Source: a virus. Taken from it: DNA of 26,966 nucleotides. The notes beneath the pieces are model-generated. The model had not been told where the DNA came from, searched no databases, and worked only from the letters and a program-made list of their open reading frames with translations. The translations under genes and the position numbers were made by a program. Position 1 is the first letter of the stretch. The number at the start of each line of letters is the position of its first letter. Positions 20,541 through 26,966 of this stretch are shown piece by piece. The DNA is taken from positions 1 to 26,966 of the IMG/VR virus record IMGVR_UViG_3300025000_000368; one strand, given 5' to 3'.

Positions 20541-21001
20541 GTGAACTGAAAGGATTATCGCTGGTTTTAAAGAATTTGAACAAAGCCATTTCAGATATCG
20601 AACTCCATACCAAGGAAGGGTTGACCGAAGCTGCTCTGGTAGTAAAATACGATTCCGTTAAAGGAACTCCGATTGATCTTGGTAATCTCAGAAATAGTGC
20701 ATTCATTCTGGTAACAGATCAACGAGAAGATAATCCGACCCCAAACTTCACCGGATCTGATGCCGGCAAAATGGCAAGTGATCACTCAAGTCAGATAGCC
20801 GAAGGAAGAGGGATTGTAAATAAAGGAAAGCATAGATTTAACGCGATTGTAGGGTATACGGCCAATTACGCTTTGTGGGTTCACGAGATGCCGTCACATT
20901 ACAATTTTAATTCTGGTTCGAATAAGTTTCTTGAAAAGGCATTGTTTAAAAACAAAAATCGTATTCTTCAGATCCTGGTCAAGCACGCAAAATTGAGATG
21001 A
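20537..21001 (+). CDS. HK97 gp10-like neck / tail completion protein
   Basis: A 154-residue protein with an N-terminal helix (GLSLVLKNLNKAI), VKGTPIDLGNLRNSA, then VGYTANYALWVHEMPSHYNF and the C-terminal helix KFLEKALFKNKNRILQILVKH. The block VGYTa.YA.wVHE is the hallmark of the HK97-gp10-like tail-completion family, which joins the tail tube to the neck. It follows the closure protein and precedes the tail terminator. Confidence 0.8.
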   Translation: MSELKGLSLVLKNLNKAISDIELHTKEGLTEAALVVKYDSVKGTPIDLGNLRNSAFILVTDQREDNPTPNFTGSDAGKMASDHSSQIAEGRGIVNKGKHRFNAIVGYTANYALWVHEMPSHYNFNSGSNKFLEKALFKNKNRILQILVKHAKLR

Positions 21002-21002
21002 T

Positions 21003-21404
21003 ATGAACTCTCCTTCCAAAGATATAAAAGATTATCTGCTGAGTCAATCAGACGATTCCAGCTCGACGCTTGATTTTACTTTCGGGACAAATCTTTTTAT
21101 CTCTCTTTTGCCGGAAACATCAGTATTGGCTACGGCCATATTCGATACTTCAGGGATGACACCAGATCCAACCAATATCAGGAATCCAACCATCCAGATA
21201 TTGGTTCGAGGAAAGGTTGGTGGATACGAAACTGCTTGGGCAAAGATGGAAGCAATTATGGCCGAACTCCACGCTTTAGCAAATACGACGATAAATAATA
21301 CACTTTATATATTGATTTGGAAATTAACAGAACCATTTCACGTTGGGAATGATACACAAGGAAGACCTATTTTTTCGTGCAATCTGCGGATCAAAAGGGC
21401 GTAA
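21003..21404 (+). CDS. Tail terminator protein
   Basis: A 133-residue alpha/beta protein with PTIQILVRGKVGGYETAWAK, MAELHAL and FSCNLRIKRA at the end. It matches small tail-terminator or minor capsid proteins that cap the head-proximal end of siphovirus tails. Position between the gp10-like protein and the tail tube gene supports the call; the sequence alone is weaker evidence. Confidence 0.65.
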   Translation: MNSPSKDIKDYLLSQSDDSSSTLDFTFGTNLFISLLPETSVLATAIFDTSGMTPDPTNIRNPTIQILVRGKVGGYETAWAKMEAIMAELHALANTTINNTLYILIWKLTEPFHVGNDTQGRPIFSCNLRIKRA

Positions 21405-21428
21405 CAGTTAAAACAATAGGAGGACATT

Positions 21429-21848
21429 ATGTCAAATGCGGTATCTGGTGTAGGTACGACTTTTAAAAGATCGAACATGTTGAGCAGCGCGACTTTTGCA
21501 GCGATTGCAGAGATCAACAGTATCAAAGGGCCGGACAAGAAAAGAAATGTCATTGATGTTACCAGCCTGGATTCGACTGGTGGATATCGGGAGTTCATTG
21601 CTGCCTTCAGGGATGGCGGTCAGGTAGTAATGGATATGAACTTTACCCGGGATGGTTATGACGACATGAATGATGACTTCGAGATTGAAACTCTCGTTGA
21701 TTATCAGATCGTCTTCCCTGGATCAATTGGTACATTCGAGTTCTCCGGCCTTGTAACCGACATCGGCAATTCTATTCCATTGGACGATAAGATTACTATG
21801 TCAGTAACGATCAAAGTCAGCGGCCAGAGTGGATTCCAGTCCACCTAA
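21429..21848 (+). CDS. Major tail tube protein
   Basis: A 139-residue beta-rich protein with VGTTFKRSN, then KRNVIDVTSLDSTGGYREF, GGQVVMDMNFTRDG, FSGLVTDIGNSIPLDDKITM and VTIKVSGQSGF. This is the fold pattern of siphovirus tail tube proteins, which stack as hexamers around the tape measure. GGAGG precedes the ATG. A separate contractile sheath gene would normally lie before it and is absent. Confidence 0.85.
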   Translation: MSNAVSGVGTTFKRSNMLSSATFAAIAEINSIKGPDKKRNVIDVTSLDSTGGYREFIAAFRDGGQVVMDMNFTRDGYDDMNDDFEIETLVDYQIVFPGSIGTFEFSGLVTDIGNSIPLDDKITMSVTIKVSGQSGFQST

Positions 21849-21891
21849 AAAGTAGTTCAACCAGCAACAAATAACCAAGAAGAGGGAAAGA

Positions 21892-22293
21892 ATGAGCGAA
21901 AAAGTATTGGGTAAATTTGATGTACTGAAGGCCACCGAACTGAAGAGAGAATTGGTGCCTGTTCCTGAGTGGGGCGGTTCTGTTTGGGTCCAGGAGATGG
22001 ATGCCGCTACAAGAGATCGGTTTGATGCCTGGGTGGTCAAGAAGGAAAGTAATGAAGTCGGTGGGATGAGGCTCAGGGTCTTGATTGCAACGGTTGTTAA
22101 TGAAGATGGCACCTTGATGTTTTCGGATCTTGATATTCCGGATCTGATGAGCAAGTCTTCCAGGGCCACCAGTCGTCTTTCTGATGTTGGTATGAGACTT
22201 TCCGGAATGAATGAGGAGGCAGATGCGGCAACAACAAAAAACTCCGAGCCCGTTCCGAACGAAGATTCCTCTTCCGACTCTGTCGTGAACTAG
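21892..22293 (+). CDS. Tail assembly chaperone, short form (gpG-like)
   Basis: A 133-residue chaperone with VLKATELKRELVPVPEWGGS, VWVQEMDAATRDRFDAW, and a C-terminal polar tail ending in SVVN. In lambda-type phages the short form (gpG) and a frameshifted long form (gpGT) bring tape measure and tail tube together. The slippery site A AAA AAC lies 51 bases before the stop. AGAGGGAAAGAATG is the ribosome binding site. It follows the tail tube gene and precedes the tape measure, as usual. Confidence 0.85.
   Translation: MSEKVLGKFDVLKATELKRELVPVPEWGGSVWVQEMDAATRDRFDAWVVKKESNEVGGMRLRVLIATVVNEDGTLMFSDLDIPDLMSKSSRATSRLSDVGMRLSGMNEEADAATTKNSEPVPNEDSSSDSVVN
22236..22242 (+). promoter_or_regulatory. 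Programmed -1 frameshift slippery site
   Basis: The heptamer A AAA AAC has the X XXY YYZ form and is exactly in register with the chaperone frame (AAA Lys, AAC Asn). Slipping back one base moves ribosomes into a second frame that is open from 22215 to 22622. A 5-bp hairpin at 22261-22274 lies downstream but is too weak to be called a stimulator. Confidence 0.85.
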
Positions 22294-22622
22294 GATACCC
22301 GCACCCTGATTATCTACTCCAACACTTAACGGCAAGTCAGGTAGCGGAGTGGATAGCATATGCGGAGTTAGAACCGTTTGGGGCGGTACACGAATCGAAG
22401 TTGTTTGGAATGATTTGCGCAACGGTAGGGAATTTTTCAGTATTAGAAGGCAAGGATGAGGATACAGGGAAGAGAAGATACTGGGTGCCAGAAGACTTTG
22501 TCCCGAATCCTTTGATTGAACCGAAAATAGTTGAGAAAAAGAAGCAGACCCCGGAAGAGATGGCGGCAGCATTGAAATCAGCATTTGGTAGCAGAAAAAG
22601 TAAACAAAGGCGCAAGAAATGA
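22242..22622 (+). CDS. Tail assembly chaperone extension, made by frameshift (gpT-like)
   Basis: This frame has no start of its own near its left end. After the -1 slip it reads LCRELGYPHPDYLLQHL, TASQVAEWIAYAELEPFGAV and ends in a lysine/arginine-rich tail. The block LGYPHPDYLL..LT..Q.aEW.AY..LEPFG is the classic gpT/DUF4035 signature. The complete fusion would be about 243 residues, starting at 21892. The fusion binds the tape measure through the T part. The stop overlaps the tape measure ATG as ATGA. A later in-frame TTG at 22401 would lose half the domain and is not favoured. Confidence 0.85.
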   Translation, partial: LRARSERRFLFRLCRELGYPHPDYLLQHLTASQVAEWIAYAELEPFGAVHESKLFGMICATVGNFSVLEGKDEDTGKRRYWVPEDFVPNPLIEPKIVEKKKQTPEEMAAALKSAFGSRKSKQRRKK

Positions 22623-25348
22623 TCGATATTGGTTCATTGTATACCAGGATTGAGGCTGATACTTCCGGCTTGAATAAAGCCGAAACGAATATCGCCGCTT
22701 TTGCCAAACGAGCCGCTGGATACTTTGCTGGTATAGCCTCTGTTGCTGCTATCGGCGCCGCCATTAAAGAAGTTACCTTTGCCACAGCCAGGTTCGACAC
22801 ACTTGGTGTGGTGATGGAAGTAGTCGGCAAAAATGCTGGGTATTCAGCTCGGGAGATGGCCAAGTACGAGCAGGAGTTGCGGAAGACTGGTATCTCCATG
22901 ACTTCTGCTCGCGAGACTTTGACCAAGATGTCTCAGGCTCAGATTGATCTTTCCAAGAGTTCTGAACTTGCCAGGATAGCCCAGGATGCGGCGGTAATCG
23001 GCAATATCAATTCGTCAGAAGCATTTGAACGGATGATTATGGGTATCCGCTCTGGCGAGATTGAGATCCTTCGTACTATCGGGTTGAATGTAAGTTTTCA
23101 AAACTCTTATGTTGAAATGGCCGCATCTCTTCATAAGACAACAGCCGAATTGACAGAGAGTGAAAAAGCAACGGCCAGGATGAATTCGGTACTTGCTGAG
23201 GGGCCGAAAATAGCCGGTGCTTATGCTGGGGCGATGGAAACCCCAATGAAGAAGTGGTTGTCACTTCAACGTTATGTTGACGATATCAAAGTCAAATTAG
23301 GAGTTTTGTTTCAACCGGCTTTTGGAGTTCTTGTCGATTCTATTACAGACGGACTTAAAAAATTTGGTAACGTTCTTAATGAAACAAATTTAAAAGGTTG
23401 GGGAGAAAATATAAAGTCGGTTCTGGAAGGAACTATTGCTTTTGGGAAAGCGATTCAAGACCTTTCAAATGCATTAGGGACTCCAGGGATAGGTCAGCTT
23501 GCTATTGTTGGTGGGGTACTTGCCAAGTTTGGACCTCAAGCGGCTATTGCAGCCGCAGGGGTTTTGACTCTTAATAATGAATTGGAAAAGACGCAGACTG
23601 GGAGTATTCAGCAAGGGGCCAGGGCTTATAAAGGGTTTGCCGAAAACATTCAAAACTTGCTTGATGTAGCCGCTGGAACGAGGGATTTTAATACTGGCAG
23701 AATTCTTACTGAAGTTGAAAAAGTCGAAAGAAAAATTGCTGGACTAAAAAATCAAAAAGCTACTTGGTCGCTCTTTCCCGATCCTGGGGAGATGGAAAGG
23801 CAGGCCAGCATTGTAAAGGCTAAAATTTCTGAACTTGAGAAGTCTATTCTCGATGCCAAGATCAAGGATGCTATTCAGGAGAGTATTTCCGATCCTTGGA
23901 AGTCTGCTCCTCGTGAGGCCGCTATTGCTCAGAGAGCAATGGAAAACTCCCTGAAGTCTTTTAAAGACAATCAGACAAGATCCTTGAAGACTCTCCAAGA
24001 TGAATACGAGAAACACGCTGATGCTATAAAGAAGATTTCCGATGAAATAGCCCAGAATCAAATGTCTGGTGAAGAACTTATCCGTTCACTTCGACAGTCC
24101 GGGATGGATGATTTCTCTGCTTGGAAAGATATCAAGAAAGAGGCTCAGGAATATGAGCAGGCTGCAGAGAAAGCGGCCAAGGCAGGGAATTTTGACGAGG
24201 CTGTTAAATATGCCGATATGGCACAAGAGCGCTTTGTCAAATTGAATAAAGAAGTAAAGGAAGGGGATAAAACCCTCGTCAGTACAAAGCAGGGCGTTGC
24301 TGAGGCCATTGCTGGCGTTGAGCGAATGATCCAACTCAGGGATGAGGCCTTAAAAGGTAGCAAACAGATTGAGATAGATGCCGCAAATTCTGTAATTAAA
24401 GAAAGCAATTTTACTGTTGCTGCTCAACTTTTTGAAGATGTAAAAACCAAATCAAACGAAATAACAATGCAGACTTTTCCAGCTATGGGAGCTGCTTTTG
24501 ATAAGGCCTGGAAGGATGGGGCCAATTCGGCCAATGTTGTTTTTACAAATATAGATCAATCTCTCAATAAGACGGCCACCAAAGTCAGTGAAACTTTATG
24601 GGCTGTACCGAAAGATGCTGCTGCCGGTATAGAGACTGAGGTCAGAAAGATTGGGGAAACATGGACCAATGTTTCTGATACGGCAAAGAAGGGGTCAACT
24701 GAAAATGTCAAAATGCAAACCGCTGACTCCAAGAAAATTGTAGATAAAGTACAAGAAGTTGGAAAGGGTTGGGAAGGTGTTTGGGAATCGGCAACTAAAG
24801 CAGCGGAAGCATCAATTGATAAGATGTTGGATGGGATAAAGAAAGTCCAGACAGAAGCCTCCAAAATAAAGATCAGTGAGAAGTCGGCAGGGGGCTCCGT
24901 AGCAGGCTATATGCTCGGCGGGACTATCCAGGCCCTTAGATTCGGTGGACAAGCGGTACATGCAGCTGCAGGGCAGTACTTCCCCGGATATGGCGGAGGG
25001 GATAAGATTCCGATTATGGGGGAAGCTGGGGAAGTGATGATCCGGAAGGAAAGGCAGCGGGAAGTCGGTGTTGGAACGACTCTTGCTTATAACGCCGGTG
25101 ACTGGAAAACAGTGGTCCAGAATCTTCTCCCAAAACTCCGGATGGGTGGGCCTGTAATGCCGGGATTTCCTCGTCAGGCTTTTGCAATGGGTGGACCGAT
25201 TCAACAGGTATCCCAGGAATCGACTTCAGAGTCAATCAGAAAATACTTTATTGCCGGCAGTCCAGAACCGATAACAGTACGAGCAGATAATCGAAATGGG
25301 GATAGACTTTTCTCCGAACTTCAACGGAAATTCCATAGGAGATCATAA
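22619..25348 (+). CDS. Tape measure protein
   Basis: A 909-residue, mostly helical protein. The N-terminus (IDIGSLYTRIEADTSGLNKAE) is the usual tape-measure opening, followed by a hydrophobic helix (FAGIASVAAIGAAI). The 60-200 region is TMP-like (FDTLGVVMEVVG, LTKMSQAQIDLS). A second hydrophobic stretch occurs near 290-320, then long coiled-coil segments, and the C-terminus has GGDKIPIMGEAGEVMIRK, the common end motif. At about 1.5 angstrom per residue it predicts a tail near 135 nm. It determines tail length and may help DNA exit. No peptidase or lysozyme domain is visible. Confidence 0.9.
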   Translation: MIDIGSLYTRIEADTSGLNKAETNIAAFAKRAAGYFAGIASVAAIGAAIKEVTFATARFDTLGVVMEVVGKNAGYSAREMAKYEQELRKTGISMTSARETLTKMSQAQIDLSKSSELARIAQDAAVIGNINSSEAFERMIMGIRSGEIEILRTIGLNVSFQNSYVEMAASLHKTTAELTESEKATARMNSVLAEGPKIAGAYAGAMETPMKKWLSLQRYVDDIKVKLGVLFQPAFGVLVDSITDGLKKFGNVLNETNLKGWGENIKSVLEGTIAFGKAIQDLSNALGTPGIGQLAIVGGVLAKFGPQAAIAAAGVLTLNNELEKTQTGSIQQGARAYKGFAENIQNLLDVAAGTRDFNTGRILTEVEKVERKIAGLKNQKATWSLFPDPGEMERQASIVKAKISELEKSILDAKIKDAIQESISDPWKSAPREAAIAQRAMENSLKSFKDNQTRSLKTLQDEYEKHADAIKKISDEIAQNQMSGEELIRSLRQSGMDDFSAWKDIKKEAQEYEQAAEKAAKAGNFDEAVKYADMAQERFVKLNKEVKEGDKTLVSTKQGVAEAIAGVERMIQLRDEALKGSKQIEIDAANSVIKESNFTVAAQLFEDVKTKSNEITMQTFPAMGAAFDKAWKDGANSANVVFTNIDQSLNKTATKVSETLWAVPKDAAAGIETEVRKIGETWTNVSDTAKKGSTENVKMQTADSKKIVDKVQEVGKGWEGVWESATKAAEASIDKMLDGIKKVQTEASKIKISEKSAGGSVAGYMLGGTIQALRFGGQAVHAAAGQYFPGYGGGDKIPIMGEAGEVMIRKERQREVGVGTTLAYNAGDWKTVVQNLLPKLRMGGPVMPGFPRQAFAMGGPIQQVSQESTSESIRKYFIAGSPEPITVRADNRNGDRLFSELQRKFHRRS

Positions 25349-25728
25349 TGTCCATTTCACTTGGTGGTGTATCGCTTAATGATCATGTTTCCTGGAGAGG
25401 AAGATTCAATCAGTCTATCGTTTCTGGCAACGAAAGAGTAACGCTTGGTGGCAAGGTTATTCCTCAGCGTGGGCCTGCAGGTACTTCTGAAATAGTTCTT
25501 GAGGCTATTGAGGAAGACGATATCAGAAAGGGCTATTTTACCCAGGCGCAACTTACCTCCCTTGAGGCCTTCCGGCAGTCTGGTGAAACTATCTCCCTGA
25601 GTTATCATGGAGAGACAATAAATGTAAAGATTAAGATTGACGGCTTTGCTGTTGAAAAAACCCTGTGGCAATCGACTTTTACGGCTAACGAAAGATATAT
25701 TGGAACAATTACATTGATGAGGGCATAA
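25348..25728 (+). CDS. Distal tail protein (126 aa), unnamed family
   Basis: A 126-residue beta-rich protein with ISLGGVSLNDHVSWRGRF, ERVTLGGKVIPQRGP, FTQAQLTSLEAFRQSGETIS and LSYHGETINVKI, a pattern common in small proteins encoded after the tape measure. They are thought to be part of the tail tip. TAATG overlap joins it to the tape measure gene, and AGGAG precedes the ATG. The exact role is unknown. Confidence 0.65.
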   Translation: MSISLGGVSLNDHVSWRGRFNQSIVSGNERVTLGGKVIPQRGPAGTSEIVLEAIEEDDIRKGYFTQAQLTSLEAFRQSGETISLSYHGETINVKIKIDGFAVEKTLWQSTFTANERYIGTITLMRA

Positions 25729-26762
25729 TGCAGAATTCTGATCTAAAGGTTTATAAACAAAAAGCCAATGGCCGAATGGATGGTGCTGCTCCGGTTACCA
25801 GCGGAGTTGTTCAGAACGTTTTCCCTCATGTGACCAGCGCTCAGAGGACTGCTGGGTTTTTCGATTACAAGAAGACGTTCTGGAAAGTTGCTGATGATGC
25901 CGATGGAACTTTAATTGATCCTTCTGTTTATACCGATGCTCCAACCCTTTCGGCTACTGATTATGTGACTATGTTTTTGATGGGGCAGAGGGATGCCATT
26001 GAGGATTTGACTGGATATTCAACTGGTGCCGATACGGAAAGAAAATTCGGCACTGCCTATCTTGCAGAGAATATTACTGCTGGTGCTCAGACCATTGTCG
26101 TGGTCGTTAAAAATGCTGCTTTGGCTTCTGGTGCTGATTTGATTTTTGCTGATGGTGACAAGATCAAACTCACCGATAAAGCAACTGCCGATGCTCTGAC
26201 CGGAAATGAAGAAGTTTTGACCATTAATGGAACCCCGACTGTTGATGGTCTTGAAATTACAATTACGGTTGATGAGTTAATTGCCAATAATTATACTGCT
26301 GCTGGAACTCCGACTATTTCTTCTCCAAGGGTTTCAAGCCTGATTGTACCAACAGCGGATATAGAAACTTCTGTAACTACTCCGGTAGTTACGAGCACTG
26401 CTGGGACTCTTGATACATCGACTTATCCAATCATCCTTGATAATATTGGGACTGTTGATGAGGACTGGACGTTGACCTTTACTGATGCCACTCATTATTC
26501 ATTAACTGGCGATTCATTAACTGGGACGATTGGAACTGGAACAACTGGTGGTGATTTTGCTCCAAACAATACCACATTTACTAAACCGTATTTTACCATT
26601 GAATTGGAGGCGTGGGGTGGAACTTGGGAGGCTGGCGATACCGTCACTTTTACCACTCATCCGGCTGCTATTGGTATTGGTCAGAAGCGAGTTGTCCCTG
26701 CTGGGTCTGCCAGTTTAGCCAATAACAAAACCACTCAGGTGATTGTAGGAGAGGCCGTATAA
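25728..26762 (+). CDS. Virion structural protein of the tail region (344 aa)
   Basis: A 344-residue protein, Thr/Gly/Ala-rich and low in Lys and Arg, as in beta-sandwich virion proteins. The start MQNSDLKVYKQKANGRMDGA, and later VFPHVTSAQRTAG, DYKKTFWKVADDADGTL, FLMGQRDAIEDLTG and GNEEVLTINGTPTVDG, match a family of phage structural proteins seen next to tail-tip genes in siphoviruses. The middle (TVDGLEITITVDEL) reads as repeated beta strands, possibly Ig-like. TAATG overlap with the previous gene indicates co-translation. Function beyond a tail component is not known. Confidence 0.65.
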   Translation: MQNSDLKVYKQKANGRMDGAAPVTSGVVQNVFPHVTSAQRTAGFFDYKKTFWKVADDADGTLIDPSVYTDAPTLSATDYVTMFLMGQRDAIEDLTGYSTGADTERKFGTAYLAENITAGAQTIVVVVKNAALASGADLIFADGDKIKLTDKATADALTGNEEVLTINGTPTVDGLEITITVDELIANNYTAAGTPTISSPRVSSLIVPTADIETSVTTPVVTSTAGTLDTSTYPIILDNIGTVDEDWTLTFTDATHYSLTGDSLTGTIGTGTTGGDFAPNNTTFTKPYFTIELEAWGGTWEAGDTVTFTTHPAAIGIGQKRVVPAGSASLANNKTTQVIVGEAV

Positions 26763-26763
26763 A

Positions 26764-26966
26764 ATGGCTTCGAAGCAACATACACTCCGGATTTCAATTG
26801 CTCAGCCAAGGCGAAATAGAAATAATGATGATTTCGTTTTGCTTGAGCAAGATCCCTGGGAACCTCTCCTTGGGTATGTGACGAAGTTCGGAGTGTATGC
26901 AACTATAAATTCGATTCTTTTCCAGGAGGATGAACCCGAACCGAACTGTCCCCCTACGATTATTGA
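26764..26966 (+). CDS. Hypothetical tail-region protein, cut by the window edge
   Basis: Sixty-seven codons are visible from an ATG two bases after the previous stop, and no stop occurs before the window end. The peptide starts MASKQHTLRISIAQPRRNRN and continues with EQDPWEPLLGYVTKFGVYA. It is not recognised. AGGAGAGGCC about nine bases upstream is a fair ribosome binding site. By position it belongs to the tail tip gene set. Confidence 0.6.
   Translation, partial: MASKQHTLRISIAQPRRNRNNDDFVLLEQDPWEPLLGYVTKFGVYATINSILFQEDEPEPNCPPTII

Noticed and set aside
22261-22274. Hairpin after the slippery site as a frameshift stimulator.
   Set aside because: Five base pairs with an 18-base spacer is weaker and further away than usual stimulators; the slippery site stands without it.
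21817-22926. 369-codon open frame on the minus strand opposite the chaperone and tape measure genes.
   Set aside because: It is a shadow of strongly supported plus-strand genes and has a low-complexity translation.

Overview
The window is the central part of a tailed-phage genome (or prophage). The virion genes point to a long-tailed siphovirus: a tail tube protein, a frameshifted pair of tail chaperones and a long tape measure, with no sheath gene. No host gene, integrase, tRNA or CRISPR array is visible. Ribosome binding sites are of the AGGAGG type and most genes overlap by 1 or 4 bases, so the host is an ordinary bacterium, but the sequence does not fix its taxon. Most of the window looks moderate in GC by eye, with a few clearly AT-richer islands.

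Left arm (1 to about 6360, minus strand). This is an early/replication operon. It probably starts at a near-consensus sigma-70 promoter (6361-6333) and runs leftward through three small unknown genes, a T4 DenV-type pyrimidine dimer glycosylase, a further small gene, two overlapping micro-membrane proteins, a sigma-region-2 protein, a SNF2 helicase with a small partner, a SLOG-fold protein, a zinc-finger/TOPRIM primase and a small gene. A 192-base untranslated stretch follows, then a truncated helix-turn-helix replication protein at the window edge. That stretch holds an 82-base AT-rich inverted repeat and a hairpin with a U-tract, the latter overlapped by a competing or pseudoknotted pairing.

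Junction (6362-7113). A homing-type HNH/AP2 endonuclease gene on the minus strand sits between the early operon and the divergent late operon.

Right arm (7114 to end, plus strand). This is the late virion operon: terminase small and large subunits, a small helical protein, a portal of the Acb1-like N-terminal (former DUF1073) family, and a MuF head protein with a C-terminal ADP-ribosyltransferase-like extension followed by a Cys-rich gene. Next come a DUF2213-type protease/scaffold with a probable nested scaffold start, a capsid cement protein and the major capsid protein. After two small unknown genes there is an unusual five-gene block: a DUF115-like protein, a hexapeptide acyltransferase, two paralogous glycosyltransferases and a sulfotransferase. 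The head-tail connectors, tail terminator, tail tube, chaperones with an A AAA AAC slippery site, tape measure and distal tail proteins follow.

The most unusual parts are the sugar/sulfate modification block inside the structural operon, the MuF-ART fusion with its Cys-rich neighbour, the two-state RNA element near the left edge, and the nested scaffold start.
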